Source: Mycobacterium sp. IS-1264 (lineage in GTDB: Bacteria; Actinomycetota; Actinomycetes; Mycobacteriales; Mycobacteriaceae). From it: a DNA stretch of 64,000 nucleotides. Position 1 is the stretch's first letter. Every line of letters starts with the position of its first letter. A program made the position numbers and the translations under genes. A model generated the notes under the pieces. The model did not search any database. It had not been told where the DNA came from and saw nothing but the letters and a program-made list of their open reading frames with translations. Location of the stretch: assembly GCF_001954195.1 (NCBI RefSeq), contig NZ_MBES01000065.1, forward strand, positions 62,001 to 126,000, in the 5' to 3' direction. This document shows, in pieces, positions 29,874 through 41,568 of this stretch.

Positions 29874-31420
29874 TCGACCTGACCGTCGCCCAGATCGCCG
29901 AGATCGTCGGCGGCACGCTGACGGACATCGCACCGGAGGCCGCCGCCGAACTCCGCGTCACCGGGTCCGTCGAATTCGACTCGCGCGCAATCGGTTCCGG
30001 CGGGCTGTTCTTGGCTCTGCCCGGCGCCCGATCGGATGGGCACGACCACGCCGGTTCGGCGGTCGCCGCCGGCGCGGTCGCCGTGCTGGCCGCCCGGCCG
30101 GTCGGGGTCCCCGCCATCGTGGTGCCCCCGGCGGGCCCCGCGGACTCGCGCGCCGGCGTGCTCGAGCATGACGCCGACGGGTCGGGCGCCGCGGTCCTGG
30201 CCGCACTGGCCAAGCTGGCCAAGGCGGTGGCCGCGGAGCTGGCCGCCGGCGGGCTGACCATCATCGGGATCACCGGCTCGTCGGGAAAGACCTCCACGAA
30301 AGATTTGGTGGCCGCCGTCCTGCGGCCGCTGGGTGAGGTGGTGGCCCCGCCCGGATCGTTCAACAACGAACTGGGCCATCCCTGGACGGTGTTGCGTGCG
30401 ACCCGGGACACCGACTTCTTGATCCTGGAGATGTCGGCGCGCCATCCCGGCAACATCGCCGAGCTGGCGCGCATCGCCCCGCCCGCCATCGGAGTGGTCC
30501 TCAACGTCGGCACCGCCCACCTGGGTGAGTTTGGCTCGCATGAGGCCATTGCCCGCACCAAAGCCGAACTGCCACAAGCTGTTCCGGAATCCGGTGTGGT
30601 CATCCTCAACGTCGACGACCCGACGGTGGCCGCGATGGCCCATGTCACCGCGGCCTGGGTGGTCCGGGTGAGCCGAGTCAGCCAGACCGACTCCGGCCCC
30701 AGCGACGTCTGGGCGGAAAACGTGTCGTTGGACGAATTGGCCAGGCCGCGTTTTACCCTGCACGCGATGGACCCGCGAGGCGCAGTCGAGGCGGAGGTGC
30801 AACTCGGCGTGTACGGCGATCACCAGGTCACCAACGCGCTGTGCGCCGCTGCCGTGGCGCTGCAATGCGGCGCCAGCGTCGAACAGGTCGCCGCCGCGCT
30901 TGCCGAAGCCGGGCCGGTGTCGAGGCACCGCATGCAGGTGACCACCCGTCCCGACGGGGTGACCGTGATCGACGACGCCTACAACGCCAACCCCGACTCG
31001 ATGCGGGCCGGGCTGCAGGCGCTGGCCTGGATCGCCCATGGCGGCGAAGAGCGTGCGCGGCCCCGGCGCAGCTGGGCGGTGCTGGGTGAAATGGCCGAGC
31101 TCGGCGACGACGCGATAACCGAGCACGATCGCATCGGCCGGCTGGCGGTGCGCTTAGATGTGTCTCGACTCGTTGTGGTGGGAATGGGGAGGTCGATGAG
31201 CGCCATGCACCACGGAGCGGTCATGGAGGGCTCGTGGGGCTCGGAGACCGGTCCGGGGGCCGATAGAGGGGCCGTGAACGTCGCCGACGGCGACGCCGCC
31301 CTGGCCTTGCTGCGGGCCGAGGTGCAACCCGGCGACGTGGTGCTGGTCAAAGCGTCGAACGCGGCCGGACTCGGTGGGCTCGCCGACGCGCTGGCCGCCG
31401 AGGGCGGGGCGCGCCCGTGA
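29870..31420 (+). CDS. murF: UDP-MurNAc-tripeptide:D-Ala-D-Ala ligase MurF
   Basis: A 516-residue Mur ligase completing the UDP-MurNAc-pentapeptide. Motifs: [17 protein letters not shown] (P-loop), [39 protein letters not shown] and [20 protein letters not shown] 29870 overlaps murE's TGA. A segment near residues 440-480 ([17 protein letters not shown]) is a flexible insertion typical of mycobacterial MurF. Confidence 0.95.
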   Translation: MIDLTVAQIAEIVGGTLTDIAPEAAAELRVTGSVEFDSRAIGSGGLFLALPGARSDGHDHAGSAVAAGAVAVLAARPVGVPAIVVPPAGPADSRAGVLEHDADGSGAAVLAALAKLAKAVAAELAAGGLTIIGITGSSGKTSTKDLVAAVLRPLGEVVAPPGSFNNELGHPWTVLRATRDTDFLILEMSARHPGNIAELARIAPPAIGVVLNVGTAHLGEFGSHEAIARTKAELPQAVPESGVVILNVDDPTVAAMAHVTAAWVVRVSRVSQTDSGPSDVWAENVSLDELARPRFTLHAMDPRGAVEAEVQLGVYGDHQVTNALCAAAVALQCGASVEQVAAALAEAGPVSRHRMQVTTRPDGVTVIDDAYNANPDSMRAGLQALAWIAHGGEERARPRRSWAVLGEMAELGDDAITEHDRIGRLAVRLDVSRLVVVGMGRSMSAMHHGAVMEGSWGSETGPGADRGAVNVADGDAALALLRAEVQPGDVVLVKASNAAGLGGLADALAAEGGARP

Positions 31421-32496
31421 GACAGATTCTCATCGCCGTCGCCGTCGCGGTGGCCGTGTCAATCCTGTTGACTCCAGCGCTGATCCGGCTGTTCACCAAG
31501 CAGGGCTTCGGCCACCACACCCGCGAGGACGGGCCCCCCAGCCACCACACCAAACGAGGCACGCCGTCGATGGGAGGCGTGGCGATCGTCGCCGGCATCT
31601 GGGCCGGCTATCTGGGCGCGCACCTTGTCGGGCTGGCCTTCGACGGTGCGGGGATCTCCGCATCCGGTCTGCTGGTGCTGGGCCTGGCCACCGTGCTGGG
31701 AGGCGTCGGATTGGTCGATGACCTGATCAAGATCCGCAGGTCGCGCAACCTCGGTCTGAACAAGACCGCCAAGACGATCGGGCAGATCACCGCGGCGGTG
31801 TTGTTCGGCGGGCTGGTGTTGCAGTTCCGCAATGCCGACGGCTTGACACCGGCCAGCGCGGATCTGTCCTACGTCCGCGAAATCGCCACCGTCACACTGG
31901 CTCCCGGACTTTTCGTGCTGTTCTGCGTGGTCGTGGTCAGCGCCTGGTCCAACGCGGTCAATTTCACCGACGGCTTGGATGGGCTGGCCGCCGGGACCAT
32001 GGCGATGGTCACCGGGGCCTACGTTCTGATCACCTTCTGGCAGTACCGCAACGCATGCGTCACGGCGCCGGGGCTGGGCTGCTACAACGTGCGCGATCCG
32101 CTGGACCTGGCGATCATCGCGGCCGCGACCGCGGGCGCGTGCATCGGCTTTCTGTGGTGGAACGCCGCGCCGGCCAAGATCTTCATGGGGGACACCGGGT
32201 CGCTGGCGCTCGGCGGCATCATCGCGGGGTTGTCGGTCACCAGCCGCACCGAGATCCTCGCCGTCGTGCTGGGTTCGCTGTTCGTGGCCGAGGTCACCTC
32301 GGTTGTCCTGCAAATCCTGGCTTTTCGCACCACCGGGCGCCGGGTGTTCCGGATGGCGCCCTTCCATCACCATTTCGAGTTGGTCGGCTGGGCCGAAACC
32401 ACGGTGATCATCCGCTTCTGGCTGCTCACCGCGATCACCTGCGGTCTGGGCGTGGCCCTGTTCTACGGTGAGTGGTTGGCCGCGATCGGTGCCTGA
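31417..32496 (+). CDS. mraY: Phospho-MurNAc-pentapeptide transferase MraY (MurX)
   Basis: A 359-residue polytopic enzyme, about ten membrane segments, that links phospho-MurNAc-pentapeptide to decaprenyl phosphate to make lipid I. Conserved cytoplasmic motifs are [19 protein letters not shown] (Asp pair), [26 protein letters not shown] and [11 protein letters not shown] 31417 overlaps the murF stop (GTGA). Its own end overlaps the most likely murD start by 29 bp. Confidence 0.95.
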   Translation: MRQILIAVAVAVAVSILLTPALIRLFTKQGFGHHTREDGPPSHHTKRGTPSMGGVAIVAGIWAGYLGAHLVGLAFDGAGISASGLLVLGLATVLGGVGLVDDLIKIRRSRNLGLNKTAKTIGQITAAVLFGGLVLQFRNADGLTPASADLSYVREIATVTLAPGLFVLFCVVVVSAWSNAVNFTDGLDGLAAGTMAMVTGAYVLITFWQYRNACVTAPGLGCYNVRDPLDLAIIAAATAGACIGFLWWNAAPAKIFMGDTGSLALGGIIAGLSVTSRTEILAVVLGSLFVAEVTSVVLQILAFRTTGRRVFRMAPFHHHFELVGWAETTVIIRFWLLTAITCGLGVALFYGEWLAAIGA

Positions 32497-33967
32497 CATG
32501 TCCGGGCTCGAGCCGCTGGCGCCGGGCGCGCCGGTGCTGGTGGCCGGCGGCGGCGTCACGGGCAGGGCGGCTCTGGCGGCCCTGAAGCGTTTTGGTGCGG
32601 CCGTCACGCTGTGCGACGACGATCCCGCCACGCTGCGCGGCTATGCCGAGAGCGGGGTGGCCACCATGGCCACATCGATTGCCACGCAACGGATCTCGGG
32701 CTTCGCCTTGGTCGTCACCAGTCCCGGGTTCGCACCGACCACGGCGCTGCTGGCGGCCGCCGCGTCGGCCGGGGTGCCCGTCTGGGGCGACGTGGAGCTG
32801 GCCTGGCGGCTGGAGGTGGCGGGCTACTACGGGCCGCCGCGCCGCTGGCTGGTCGTCACCGGCACGAACGGCAAGACCACGACGACGTCGATGCTGCAGG
32901 CCATGTTGATGGCGGCGGGCCGGCGCAGCCTGCTGTGCGGCAACATCGGCACCCCGGTGCTGGACCTCCTGGAAGAGGATTCGGCCGAGCCCGCCGAGCT
33001 GCTGGCGGTCGAGCTGTCCAGTTTCCAGCTGCATTGGGCGCCGTCGCTGCGGCCCGAGGCGGGCGTGGTGCTCAACATCGCCGAAGACCACCTGGACTGG
33101 CATGGCACTTTGGCCGACTACGCCGCGGCCAAGGCCCGGGTACTGAATGGCCGTGTCGCGGTCGTCGGCCTGGACGACGCCCGGGCTGCCGCTCTGCTGG
33201 ACACGGCGGCGGCGCCGGTGCGGGTCGGGTTTCGGCTCGGCGAACCGGCCGCGGGCGAACTCGGCGTGCGCGACGGCCAGCTGGTCGACCGCGCCTTCGC
33301 CGGCGACCTGACGCTGTTGCCGGCCGAGTCGATACCGGTTCCCGGCCCGGTCGGGGTTCTCGACGCCCTGGCCGCCGCGCTGCTGGCCCGCAGCGTCGGT
33401 GTGCCCGCGGAGGCGATCGCGGCCGCGCGCGCCGCGTTCCGGGTGGGCCGGCATCGGGCGGAGGTGGTGGCCGTCGCGGACGGGATCACCTACGTCGACG
33501 ATTCCAAGGCGACCAACCCGCACGCCGCCGAGGCGTCGGTGTTGGCGTACCCGCGGGTGGTCTGGGTGGCCGGTGGTTTGCTGAAGGGCGCATCCATCGA
33601 TGCCGAGGTCGCCAGGATCGCATCTCGGCTGGTCGGAGCGGTGCTCATCGGCCGGGATCGCCGAGAGGTTGCAGAGGCGTTATCGCGACACGCGCCGGAT
33701 GTCCCCGTCGTCCAGGTTGTGACAGGCGAGGATGCTGATATGCATGCGACTGCTGAGGTCCCTGGTACATCTGTGACAGAAGTGAAACATTCGAGCGACG
33801 ACCTCGGCATTCGCGTCATGACCGCGGCCGTGCACGCGGCGCGTGACATGGCGAAGGCCGGCGACACGGTGCTGCTGGCACCGGCCGGCGCGTCGTTTGA
33901 CCAGTTCACCGGCTACGCCGACCGCGGCGACGCTTTCGCGGCCGCCGTGCGCGCGGCGATCCGGTAG
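32468..33967 (+). CDS. murD: UDP-MurNAc-L-alanine:D-glutamate ligase MurD
   Basis: A 499-residue Mur ligase. It has the N-terminal nucleotide-sugar site ([14 protein letters not shown]), P-loop [37 protein letters not shown] and [15 protein letters not shown] chose GTG 32468 because the resulting [10 protein letters not shown] matches the start of the M. tuberculosis enzyme, although it overlaps mraY by 29 bp; ATG 32498, just after the mraY stop, is the alternative. A non-conserved acidic stretch near residue 420 resembles the variable loop in other mycobacteria. Confidence 0.93.
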   Translation: MSGWPRSVPDMSGLEPLAPGAPVLVAGGGVTGRAALAALKRFGAAVTLCDDDPATLRGYAESGVATMATSIATQRISGFALVVTSPGFAPTTALLAAAASAGVPVWGDVELAWRLEVAGYYGPPRRWLVVTGTNGKTTTTSMLQAMLMAAGRRSLLCGNIGTPVLDLLEEDSAEPAELLAVELSSFQLHWAPSLRPEAGVVLNIAEDHLDWHGTLADYAAAKARVLNGRVAVVGLDDARAAALLDTAAAPVRVGFRLGEPAAGELGVRDGQLVDRAFAGDLTLLPAESIPVPGPVGVLDALAAALLARSVGVPAEAIAAARAAFRVGRHRAEVVAVADGITYVDDSKATNPHAAEASVLAYPRVVWVAGGLLKGASIDAEVARIASRLVGAVLIGRDRREVAEALSRHAPDVPVVQVVTGEDADMHATAEVPGTSVTEVKHSSDDLGIRVMTAAVHAARDMAKAGDTVLLAPAGASFDQFTGYADRGDAFAAAVRAAIR

Positions 33968-33973
33968 GCGGGT

Positions 33974-35725
33974 ATGGGTCACGCGCTGAGCCGGTTCTTA
34001 CGCCGGGACAAGGGAAAGAACGCAACCCCGGCCGAGCGGGCCGAGGTCGAAGAACCGGCCGCCGCGACGGATCCAGCCGTACCAGACGCGCCCGAGCCTG
34101 ACGTGCCCGACGAGGTTCCTCACGACGCGGGTTCTGATGACGCGGCCTCCGAGTCCGAGCCAGAGTCCGAGTCAGAGTTCGAGCCCGAGTTCGGGCCCGA
34201 AGACGCAAAGGCGGCGGACGCAAAGCCGCGGGCCAAGGCTTCCGGCAGCGAAGACGGCGGCCCGCGCCACCGGTTCCGCAACCGGTTTGGCGCCTGGCTG
34301 GGCCGCCCGCTGACGTCGTTCCACCTGATCATCGCGGTCGCCGGTTTGCTGACCACCCTCGGACTGATCATGGTGCTGTCGGCCTCCGGCGTGCGGTCGT
34401 ACGGCGACGACGGCTCGGCCTGGGTGATCTTCGGCAAGCAGGTCCTCTGGACGGTCATCGGGGTCATCGGCGCCTACCTCGCGATGCGGATGCCGGTGCG
34501 GTTCATCCGCCGTGTCGCGTTCCCCGGATACGTGGTCACCATCATCCTGCTGGTGCTGGTGCTGGTGCCGGGAATCGGCAACCTGGCCAACGGCTCTCGC
34601 AAGTGGTTCGTGATCGCCGGCTTTTCCATGCAGCCGTCCGAGTTGGCGAAGATCGCGTTCGCCATCTGGGGCGCGCATCTGCTGGCGGCGCGACGAATGG
34701 AGCGGGCCTCGCTGCGCGAGATGCTGATCCCGTTGGTGCCGGCAGCGGTCATCGCGCTGGCGCTGATCGTGGCCCAGCCCGACCTCGGGCAGACGGTTTC
34801 GCTGGGCATCATCCTGCTGGCCCTGCTGTGGTATGCCGGGTTGCCGCTGCGGGTCTTCGTCACGTCGCTGTTCGCGGTCTTCGTCGCGGGCGCGATCCTG
34901 GCGATGTCCGCCGGTTACCGCTCGGACCGGGTGCGCTCCTGGATGAATCCCGAGACCGACCCGCAGGACACCGGTTACCAGGCGCGACAGGCGAAATTCG
35001 CGCTGGCGCACGGCGGCATCTTCGGCGACGGTCTGGGCCAGGGTGTGGCCAAGTGGAACTACCTGCCCAACGCGCACAACGACTTCATCTTCGCGATCAT
35101 CGGCGAGGAACTCGGCTTCGTCGGGGCGTTCGCGCTGCTGGTGCTGTTCGGGTTGTTCGCCTACACCGGTATGCGGATCGCGCGCCGCTCCGCCGACCCG
35201 TTCCTGCGGCTGCTGACCGCCACCACCACGATGTGGGTGCTGGGCCAGGCGTTCATCAACATCGGCTACGTGATCGGCGTGCTGCCGGTCACCGGTTTGC
35301 AGCTGCCGCTCATATCTGCTGGCGGAACATCAACGGCTGCAACACTTTTCATGATAGGAATCGTTGCCAACGCGGCGCGCCATGAACCCGAGGCGGTCGC
35401 CGCGCTGCGAGCCGGCCGCGACGACAAGATGAACCGGCTGCTGCGGCTGCCGCTGCCCCAGCCGTATGTGCCCACCCGCATCGAGGCGTTCCGCGATCGC
35501 AAGCGGACTCGACCCACTGCCGGGGGCCGAAAGGCCGCCCAGGGGCCGGCTCGGAAGGCTGCCCGGAACCCCGACCCGCCGCTGCGGCCGGCTTTCCCCC
35601 GTACGGCTGCCCGCCCCGCCCGTCGCTCAGGGCATCATGGATCTGGCCAGCGCCGCGCCAGTCAGGCTGCCGGCCAGCGTCAACCACGGCGCGCTCGTGC
35701 ATTGGAAGGTCAGCGTTACGGGTGA
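33974..35725 (+). CDS. ftsW: SEDS peptidoglycan polymerase FtsW
   Basis: A 583-residue SEDS-family glycosyltransferase that polymerises lipid II at the septum with PbpB. The first about 95 residues form a disordered cytoplasmic tail rich in Asp/Glu/Ser/Pro (repeated [14 protein letters not shown]), longer than in M. tuberculosis (524 aa in total). About ten membrane segments follow, with [24 protein letters not shown] (catalytic Asp region) and [11 protein letters not shown]. The C-terminal tail is Arg/Pro-rich. ATG 33974 lies 7 bp after murD. Confidence 0.93.
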   Translation: MGHALSRFLRRDKGKNATPAERAEVEEPAAATDPAVPDAPEPDVPDEVPHDAGSDDAASESEPESESEFEPEFGPEDAKAADAKPRAKASGSEDGGPRHRFRNRFGAWLGRPLTSFHLIIAVAGLLTTLGLIMVLSASGVRSYGDDGSAWVIFGKQVLWTVIGVIGAYLAMRMPVRFIRRVAFPGYVVTIILLVLVLVPGIGNLANGSRKWFVIAGFSMQPSELAKIAFAIWGAHLLAARRMERASLREMLIPLVPAAVIALALIVAQPDLGQTVSLGIILLALLWYAGLPLRVFVTSLFAVFVAGAILAMSAGYRSDRVRSWMNPETDPQDTGYQARQAKFALAHGGIFGDGLGQGVAKWNYLPNAHNDFIFAIIGEELGFVGAFALLVLFGLFAYTGMRIARRSADPFLRLLTATTTMWVLGQAFINIGYVIGVLPVTGLQLPLISAGGTSTAATLFMIGIVANAARHEPEAVAALRAGRDDKMNRLLRLPLPQPYVPTRIEAFRDRKRTRPTAGGRKAAQGPARKAARNPDPPLRPAFPRTAARPARRSGHHGSGQRRASQAAGQRQPRRARALEGQRYG

Positions 35726-36921
35726 ACAAGACGGTCAGGAAGGCGACCGGCGGGCGGGGGAAAAATTCCTCGCCCGCCGGTGCCGCTTTGTCGGTCGTAC
35801 TGGCCGGCGGTGGGACCGCGGGGCACGTCGAGCCCGCGATGGCCGTCGCCGACGCGCTCTCCGCACTGGATCCGCAGGTCCGGATCACCGCGCTGGGCAC
35901 CGCGCGCGGGCTGGAGACCAGGCTGGTGCCCGAGCGCGGCTACAACCTCGAGCTGATCACGCCGGTCCCGCTGCCGCGTAAGCCGACGGGCGACCTGGCG
36001 CGGCTGCCGACGCGGGTGTGGCGCGCCGTCCGAGAAACCCGCGCGGTGCTCGACGCCGTCGACGCCGACGTGGTCGTCGGGTTCGGCGGTTACGTGGCCC
36101 TGCCCGCCTACCTCGCCGCGCGCGGCTACCCCGGGCCATTAGGACCGTTACGCCGCCGGCGCCGCATTCCGGTGGTCATCCACGAAGCCAACGCCCGCGC
36201 CGGGCTGGCCAATCGCGTCGGCGTGCGCAGCGCGGACCGGGTGCTGTCCGCGGTGCCGGATTCCGGGCTGCGCCGCGCCGAGGTCGTCGGTGTCCCGGTA
36301 CGCGCGGCCATCACCGCGCTGGACCGCGCGGCACTGCGGGCCGAAGCGCGCCGGCATTTCGGCTTCGCCCCCGACGCTCGGGTGCTCCTGGTGTTCGGGG
36401 GCTCCCAGGGCGCCGTCTCGCTCAACCGCGCGGTCTCGGGCGCCGCCGCCGAGTTGGCCGCCGCGGGCGTGTCCGTGCTGCATGCGCACGGCCCCAAGAA
36501 CACCCTCGAACTGCGCACCCCGGAGCCCGGCGATCCGCCCTACGTGGCGGTGCCGTATCTGGACCGGATGGACCTGGCCTACTCCGCCGCCGACCTGGTG
36601 ATCTGTCGCTCCGGCGCGATGACGGTCGCCGAAGTGTCGGCGGTGGGCCTGCCGGCCATCTACGTGCCGTTGCCGATCGGCAACGGCGAGCAGCGGCTCA
36701 ACGCCCTGCCGGTGGTTGACGGCGGCGGCGGCGTGCTCGTCGCCGACGCGGATCTGACGCCGGGCCTGGTGGCTCAGCGGGTGATCGGCCTGCTCACCGA
36801 TCCGCCGCGGCTCGCGGCGATGACCGCGGCGGCCGCCCGGGTGGGGCATCCGGACGCGGCGCGGCAGGTGGCCCAGGCGGCGCTGGACGTCGCCCGGTTG
36901 GCTTCCCGAGGACGACGGTGA
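35722..36921 (+). CDS. murG: UDP-GlcNAc:lipid I N-acetylglucosaminyltransferase MurG
   Basis: A 399-residue GT28 enzyme at the inner face of the membrane, converting lipid I to lipid II. The glycine loop [61 protein letters not shown] and [19 protein letters not shown] are present. The first about 18 residues (Lys/Gly-rich, [16 protein letters not shown]) extend beyond the usual start. GTG 35722 overlaps the ftsW stop. Confidence 0.95.
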   Translation: MNKTVRKATGGRGKNSSPAGAALSVVLAGGGTAGHVEPAMAVADALSALDPQVRITALGTARGLETRLVPERGYNLELITPVPLPRKPTGDLARLPTRVWRAVRETRAVLDAVDADVVVGFGGYVALPAYLAARGYPGPLGPLRRRRRIPVVIHEANARAGLANRVGVRSADRVLSAVPDSGLRRAEVVGVPVRAAITALDRAALRAEARRHFGFAPDARVLLVFGGSQGAVSLNRAVSGAAAELAAAGVSVLHAHGPKNTLELRTPEPGDPPYVAVPYLDRMDLAYSAADLVICRSGAMTVAEVSAVGLPAIYVPLPIGNGEQRLNALPVVDGGGGVLVADADLTPGLVAQRVIGLLTDPPRLAAMTAAAARVGHPDAARQVAQAALDVARLASRGRR

Positions 36922-38402
36922 CCGAGCAGCTGCCTCCTGAACTCCAGCGGGTGCACATGGTCGGTATCGGGGGCGCCGGCATGTCCGGCATCGCCCGCAT
37001 CCTGCTGGACCGGGGCGGCCAGGTATCCGGCTCGGACGCCAAGGAATCGCGCGGCATCCACGCGTTGCGGGCCCGCGGCGCGCTGATCCGCATCGGACAC
37101 GACGCGTCGTCGCTGGATCTGCTGCCCGGTGGCGCCACCGCGGTCATCACCACCCACGCCGCCATCCCGAAGACCAACCCGGAGCTCGTCGAGGCCCGGC
37201 GCCGCGGCATTCCGGTGGTGCTGAGACCGGTGGTGCTGGCCAAGCTGATGGCTGGGCGCACCACGCTGATGGTCACCGGCACGCATGGCAAGACCACCAC
37301 GACGTCGATGCTGATCGTGGTCCTGCAGCATTGCGGGCTCGACCCGTCGTTCGCGGTCGGCGGCGAGCTCGGCGAGGCCGGGACCAACGCCCACCACGGC
37401 AGCGGCACTTGCTTCGTCGCCGAGGCCGACGAAAGCGACGGCTCGCTACTCGAGTACACGCCCAACGTCGCAGTGGTCACCAACATCGAGACCGACCACC
37501 TGGACTTCTATGGCAGCGCCGACGCCTACGTCGGGGTGTTCGACACCTTCGTGGAGCGGCTCGCCCCGGGCGGAGCGCTGGTGGTGTGCACCGACGACCC
37601 CGGCGCGGCGGCGCTGGCCCAACGCAGCGCCGAGCTTGGCATCCGGGTGCTGCGCTACGGGTCTGGGTCCGGGTCCGGTTCGCAAGGACAGGACTTGGCC
37701 GGCGCGCTGCTGTCGTGGGAGCAGCAGGGCACCGGGGCCGTCGCGGACATCCAGTTGGCCGGCGAATCGCATCCGCGCGTGATGCGGCTTTCGGTGCCCG
37801 GGAGGCACATGGCGCTCAACGCGCTGGGCGCGCTGCTTGCGGCGGTCGAGGTCGGCGCCCCCGCGGACGCCGTGCTGGACGGGCTCGCCGGCTTCGAAGG
37901 GGTCCGGCGCCGCTTCGAACTTGTCGGGTCCGCAAGCGTCGGCAAGGGGACGGTGCGGGTATTCGACGACTACGCCCACCATCCGACGGAGATCAGCGCA
38001 ACGCTGGCGGCGGTGCGCACCGTGCTCGAACAGAGCGGTGAGGGCCGCTCGCTGGTGGTGTTCCAGCCCCATTTATATTCGCGGACAAAGGCTTTCGCGG
38101 CTGAATTCGGGCGCGCGCTGGACGCGGCCGACGAGGTGTTCGTGCTCGACGTTTACGGGGCACGCGAACAACCCCTCGCCGGTGTCAGCGGAGCCAGCGT
38201 CGCCGAGCACGTCAGCGTGCCGGTGCGCTACCTCCCGCACTTCTCGGCGGCGGCCGAGGAGGTGGCCGCGGCCGCCGGGCCCGGCGACGTCATCGTGACG
38301 ATGGGTGCCGGCGACGTGACGATGCTGGGGCCGGAGATCGTGACTGCACTGCGGGTGCGGGCGAACCGCGCCGCGCCCGGTCAGCCCGGGGTGCCGCAAT
38401 GA
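36918..38402 (+). CDS. murC: UDP-N-acetylmuramate:L-alanine ligase MurC
   Basis: A 494-residue Mur ligase, the first peptide-stem step. Motifs: [60 protein letters not shown] and [13 protein letters not shown] Gly/Ser run (GSGSGSGS, about 252-260) lies in a loop and derives from 6-bp repeats. GTG 36918 overlaps murG by 4 bp. The gene order murG-murC-ftsQ-ftsZ is standard for actinobacteria. Confidence 0.95.
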   Translation: MTEQLPPELQRVHMVGIGGAGMSGIARILLDRGGQVSGSDAKESRGIHALRARGALIRIGHDASSLDLLPGGATAVITTHAAIPKTNPELVEARRRGIPVVLRPVVLAKLMAGRTTLMVTGTHGKTTTTSMLIVVLQHCGLDPSFAVGGELGEAGTNAHHGSGTCFVAEADESDGSLLEYTPNVAVVTNIETDHLDFYGSADAYVGVFDTFVERLAPGGALVVCTDDPGAAALAQRSAELGIRVLRYGSGSGSGSQGQDLAGALLSWEQQGTGAVADIQLAGESHPRVMRLSVPGRHMALNALGALLAAVEVGAPADAVLDGLAGFEGVRRRFELVGSASVGKGTVRVFDDYAHHPTEISATLAAVRTVLEQSGEGRSLVVFQPHLYSRTKAFAAEFGRALDAADEVFVLDVYGAREQPLAGVSGASVAEHVSVPVRYLPHFSAAAEEVAAAAGPGDVIVTMGAGDVTMLGPEIVTALRVRANRAAPGQPGVPQ

Positions 38403-39361
38403 GCGAACCCGACGAGGCCCCACCGACTGCCCCGCCGACCGACGTGGCGGCCGGCGCGGACTCGGACGCTGGGACCCGTGCAGACAACGCGGTCACCGAA
38501 CCGCTGGAAGCGCAAAACGGTGAAACCCAAGCGGAGGAACCCGAATTCGAGGGGCCGCGGCGGCGTGCCCGCCGCGAACGCGCCGAGCGCCGAGCCGCGC
38601 AGGAGCGCGCCCGCGCGATCGAGGAAGCGCGCCGCGAGGCCAAGCGCCGCGTCAGTGGGCGCATCGTCAACCAGCCCAAACCCGTTGCGCGCGGCGTTGT
38701 TCGAGGCCTGAAAATGTTGTTGGCGTCGGTGGTGATCGCCGTCGTCGGTGTGGGACTCGGGCTGATTCTGTACTTCACGCCCGCGATGTCGGCCCGCGAC
38801 ATCGTGGTCACCGGGCTTTCGGTGGTGACCCGCGAGGAGGTCCTCGACGCCGCGCGGGTGCGGCCCGGGACCCCGCTCTTGCAGATCAACACCAACCAGG
38901 TCGCCGACCGGGTGGCGACGATTCGCCGGGTGGCCAGCGCGCGGGTGCAGCGCCAGTACCCGTCGGCGCTGCGGATCACCATCGTCGAGCGGGTCCCGGT
39001 GGCAGTGAAGGATTTTGCCGACGGCCCGCACCTGTTCGATCGCGACGGTGTTGACTTCGCGACGGCTCCGCCGCCACCCGCGTTGCCGTATCTCGATGTG
39101 GCCAATCCCGGACCGACCGACCCGGTGACCAAGGCTGCGCTGCAGGTTCTGTTGGCGCTGCGTCCTGAGGTCGCGGGTCAGGTCGCTCGCGTCGCGGCGC
39201 CCTCGGTGGCGTCGATCACCCTGACCCTGGGCGATGGGCGGGTGGTGATCTGGGGGACCACCGACCGCACCGAGGAGAAGGCCGAAAAGCTGGTGGCGTT
39301 GTTGACGCAGCCCGGGAAGACCTACGACGTGTCCAGCCCCGACCTGCCGACCGTGAAATAG
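38399..39361 (+). CDS. ftsQ: Divisome protein FtsQ
   Basis: A 320-residue bitopic membrane protein that joins FtsL-like and FtsB-like proteins in the divisome. The cytoplasmic part (1-100) is acidic, then Arg-rich ([19 protein letters not shown]). One membrane helix follows ([20 protein letters not shown]), then a POTRA domain ([20 protein letters not shown]) and the FtsQ beta domain ([15 protein letters not shown]). ATG 38399 overlaps the murC stop by 4 bp. Followed by a hairpin-rich gap before ftsZ. Confidence 0.93.
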   Translation: MSEPDEAPPTAPPTDVAAGADSDAGTRADNAVTEPLEAQNGETQAEEPEFEGPRRRARRERAERRAAQERARAIEEARREAKRRVSGRIVNQPKPVARGVVRGLKMLLASVVIAVVGVGLGLILYFTPAMSARDIVVTGLSVVTREEVLDAARVRPGTPLLQINTNQVADRVATIRRVASARVQRQYPSALRITIVERVPVAVKDFADGPHLFDRDGVDFATAPPPPALPYLDVANPGPTDPVTKAALQVLLALRPEVAGQVARVAAPSVASITLTLGDGRVVIWGTTDRTEEKAEKLVALLTQPGKTYDVSSPDLPTVK

Positions 39362-39372
39362 CCAGCGCGCGC

Positions 39373-39429
39373 TCGAATGTGCGGCCCGCCGCACGCCCGA
39401 CGCCGAATGTGCGGCCAGCCGCACGTTCG
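39373..39429 (+). repeat. Two tandem palindromic units between ftsQ and ftsZ
   Basis: Two 31-bp-spaced hairpins. The second is CGAATGTGCGGC (39404-39415), loop CA, GCCGCACGTTCG (39418-39429), with one wobble. The first, at 39373-39400, is the same with two mismatches. They lie just after the ftsQ stop and could attenuate or process the transcript entering ftsZ. A similar CGAGTGTGCG palindrome lies between pbpB and murE. Confidence 0.75.
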
Positions 39430-39503
39430 ATGTCACAAAAATTTGCGCGCCGCGCGTCGGCGCGCCTGCGAGATTCGCGCGCGTCATGCCCATACCGTTC
39501 TGG

Positions 39504-39596
39504 TTGCGCGGAACTACTTGACATAACTCTAAATCTATGGTTGAGGTTGAGAGTTTGCCAGGCGGAGACACCGAGTCCCACCAGGGAGGAAGAGAA
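39504..39596 (+). promoter_or_regulatory. ftsZ promoter and leader region
   Basis: The gap of 238 bp between ftsQ and ftsZ becomes AT-rich from about 39500. TTGACA lies at 39518-39523, but no good -10 is found 16-18 bp on; TTGCGC (39504) with CTCTAA/TAAATC near 39527-39532 is the alternative. GGGAGGA at 39585-39591 is the RBS. I infer a dedicated ftsZ promoter, as reported for other mycobacteria, without a precise start site. Confidence 0.45.
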
Positions 39597-39599
39597 ATG

Positions 39600-40757
39600 A
39601 TGACCCCCCCGCACAACTACTTGGCCGTAATCAAGGTCGTGGGTATCGGTGGCGGCGGCGTCAACGCCGTCAACCGGATGATCGAGCAGGGCCTCAAGGG
39701 CGTGGAATTCATCGCGATCAACACCGACGCGCAGGCGTTGTTGATGAGCGATGCCGACGTCAAGCTCGACGTCGGCCGTGACTCCACCCGCGGATTGGGC
39801 GCCGGGGCGGACCCCGAGGTGGGCCGCAGGGCCGCCGACGACGCCAAGGACGAGATCGAGGAACTGCTGCGCGGGGCGGACATGGTGTTCGTCACCGCCG
39901 GCGAGGGCGGTGGCACAGGCACCGGCGGGGCGCCCGTCGTCGCAAGCATCGCCCGAAAACTCGGGGCGTTGACCGTCGGCGTCGTCACTCGCCCGTTCTC
40001 GTTCGAGGGCAAGCGGCGCAGCAATCAGGCCGAAACCGGCATCAACTCACTGCGGGAGAGCTGCGACACCCTGATCGTCATCCCCAACGACCGGCTGCTG
40101 CAGATGGGCGATGCCGCGGTGTCGCTGATGGACGCGTTCCGCAGCGCCGACGAGGTGCTGCTCAACGGCGTGCAGGGCATCACCGACCTGATCACCACGC
40201 CAGGACTGATCAACGTCGACTTCGCCGACGTCAAGGGCATCATGTCGGGCGCTGGTACGGCGCTGATGGGCATCGGGTCGGCGCGCGGCGAGGGCCGGTC
40301 GCTCAAGGCCGCCGAGATCGCCATCAACTCGCCACTGCTGGAGGCGTCGATGGAGGGCGCGCAGGGCGTGCTCATGTCGATCGCCGGCGGCAGCGACCTG
40401 GGACTGTTCGAGATCAACGAGGCGGCATCGCTGGTGCAGGACGCCGCCCACCAGGACGCCAACATCATCTTCGGCACCGTGATCGACGACTCGCTGGGCG
40501 ACGAGGTGCGGGTCACCGTCATCGCGGCGGGCTTCGACGCATCCGGCCCCGGTCGCAAGCCCCTGCTCGGCGGCAGTGCCGACAAGGGGGAGAAGACCGG
40601 CGCGCACCGCATCGAGTCGGCCAAGGCCGGCAAGCTCACCTCGACGCTGTTCGAGCCCGTCGACGCCGTCAGTGTGCCGGTGCACACCAACGGTTCGACG
40701 CTGAGCATTGGCGGCGACGACGACGACGTCGACGTGCCGCCGTTTATGCGCCGCTGA
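39600..40757 (+). CDS. ftsZ: Cell division GTPase FtsZ
   Basis: A 385-residue tubulin homologue forming the Z ring. N-terminal GTPase: [15 protein letters not shown], tubulin signature GGGTGTGG (about 103-110), [19 protein letters not shown] and the T7 loop [11 protein letters not shown]. The C-terminal tail ends [13 protein letters not shown], the site bound by SepF and FtsW in mycobacteria. Two adjacent ATGs (39597, 39600) exist; I use the second, which gives [15 protein letters not shown] as in M. tuberculosis. The RBS serves either. Confidence 0.97.
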   Translation: MTPPHNYLAVIKVVGIGGGGVNAVNRMIEQGLKGVEFIAINTDAQALLMSDADVKLDVGRDSTRGLGAGADPEVGRRAADDAKDEIEELLRGADMVFVTAGEGGGTGTGGAPVVASIARKLGALTVGVVTRPFSFEGKRRSNQAETGINSLRESCDTLIVIPNDRLLQMGDAAVSLMDAFRSADEVLLNGVQGITDLITTPGLINVDFADVKGIMSGAGTALMGIGSARGEGRSLKAAEIAINSPLLEASMEGAQGVLMSIAGGSDLGLFEINEAASLVQDAAHQDANIIFGTVIDDSLGDEVRVTVIAAGFDASGPGRKPLLGGSADKGEKTGAHRIESAKAGKLTSTLFEPVDAVSVPVHTNGSTLSIGGDDDDVDVPPFMRR

Positions 40758-40848
40758 GGGTCTCATTTTGCTTGCCAGTCCGCGACAAACCGGCCGCGGC
40801 GGGACGTCGCTGACACCTGAACGGCAACGGCGTCCGGATACTGGGCAT

Positions 40849-41568
40849 GTGAGCGTTCGCATCCGGCGGGTGACCACCACCCGCGCGGGCGGCGTCTCGG
40901 TGGCGCCGTTCGACTCCTTCAACCTCGGCGACCACGTCGGCGACGATCCGAAGGCGGTCGCCGCTAACCGCGCCCGGCTGGCCGCCGCCATCGGCCTGAG
41001 CATTAAGGGGGGCACCGACCGGGTGGTGTGGATGAACCAGGTGCATGGCGATCGGGTCGAGGTGGTCGACGGGCCGCGGGATGCCGCCGTCGACGACACC
41101 GACGCGTTGGTGACCACCACGCCCCGGCTGGCGCTCGCGGTGGTGACCGCCGACTGCGTGCCGGTGTTGCTGGCCGACGCGCGCGCCGGTGTTGCCGCGG
41201 CGGTGCATGCCGGCCGCGTCGGGGCTCAGCGGGGCGTGGTTGCCCGCGCGGTGGAGGCGATGCAGCGGCTGGGCGCGCACGCGGGCGACATTTCGGTCCT
41301 GCTCGGCCCGGCGGTCAGCGGCCGCCACTACGAGGTGCCCGAGGCCATGGCCGACGAGGTCGAGGCGGCACTGCCGGGCAGCCGCACCACGACGGCGGCC
41401 GGGACGCCCGGACTCGATCTCCGCGCCGGAATCGCTTGCCAGCTCCAGGATTTGGGCGTCACGTCGATCGACATCGATCCGCGCTGCACGGTGGCCGACC
41501 CGACACTGTTCAGCCATCGCCGGGGTGCACCGACCGGGCGGCTGGCATCACTGGTCTGGATGGAGTGA
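40849..41568 (+). CDS. YfiH/PgeF-type multicopper-oxidase-fold protein
   Basis: A 239-residue protein of the DUF152/YfiH family. In E. coli a relative (PgeF) removes wrongly incorporated residues from peptidoglycan precursors, and others act as purine nucleoside phosphorylases or deaminases. The metal-site residues appear in QVHGDRVEVVD (His), TADCVPVLLAD (Cys) and AAVHAGRVGAQRGV (His). GTG 40849 precedes the conserved SVRIRRVTTTRAGGVS; TTG 40768 would add 27 residues partly resembling the M. tuberculosis annotation. Its place after ftsZ fits wall-precursor editing. Confidence 0.85.
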   Translation: MSVRIRRVTTTRAGGVSVAPFDSFNLGDHVGDDPKAVAANRARLAAAIGLSIKGGTDRVVWMNQVHGDRVEVVDGPRDAAVDDTDALVTTTPRLALAVVTADCVPVLLADARAGVAAAVHAGRVGAQRGVVARAVEAMQRLGAHAGDISVLLGPAVSGRHYEVPEAMADEVEAALPGSRTTTAAGTPGLDLRAGIACQLQDLGVTSIDIDPRCTVADPTLFSHRRGAPTGRLASLVWME

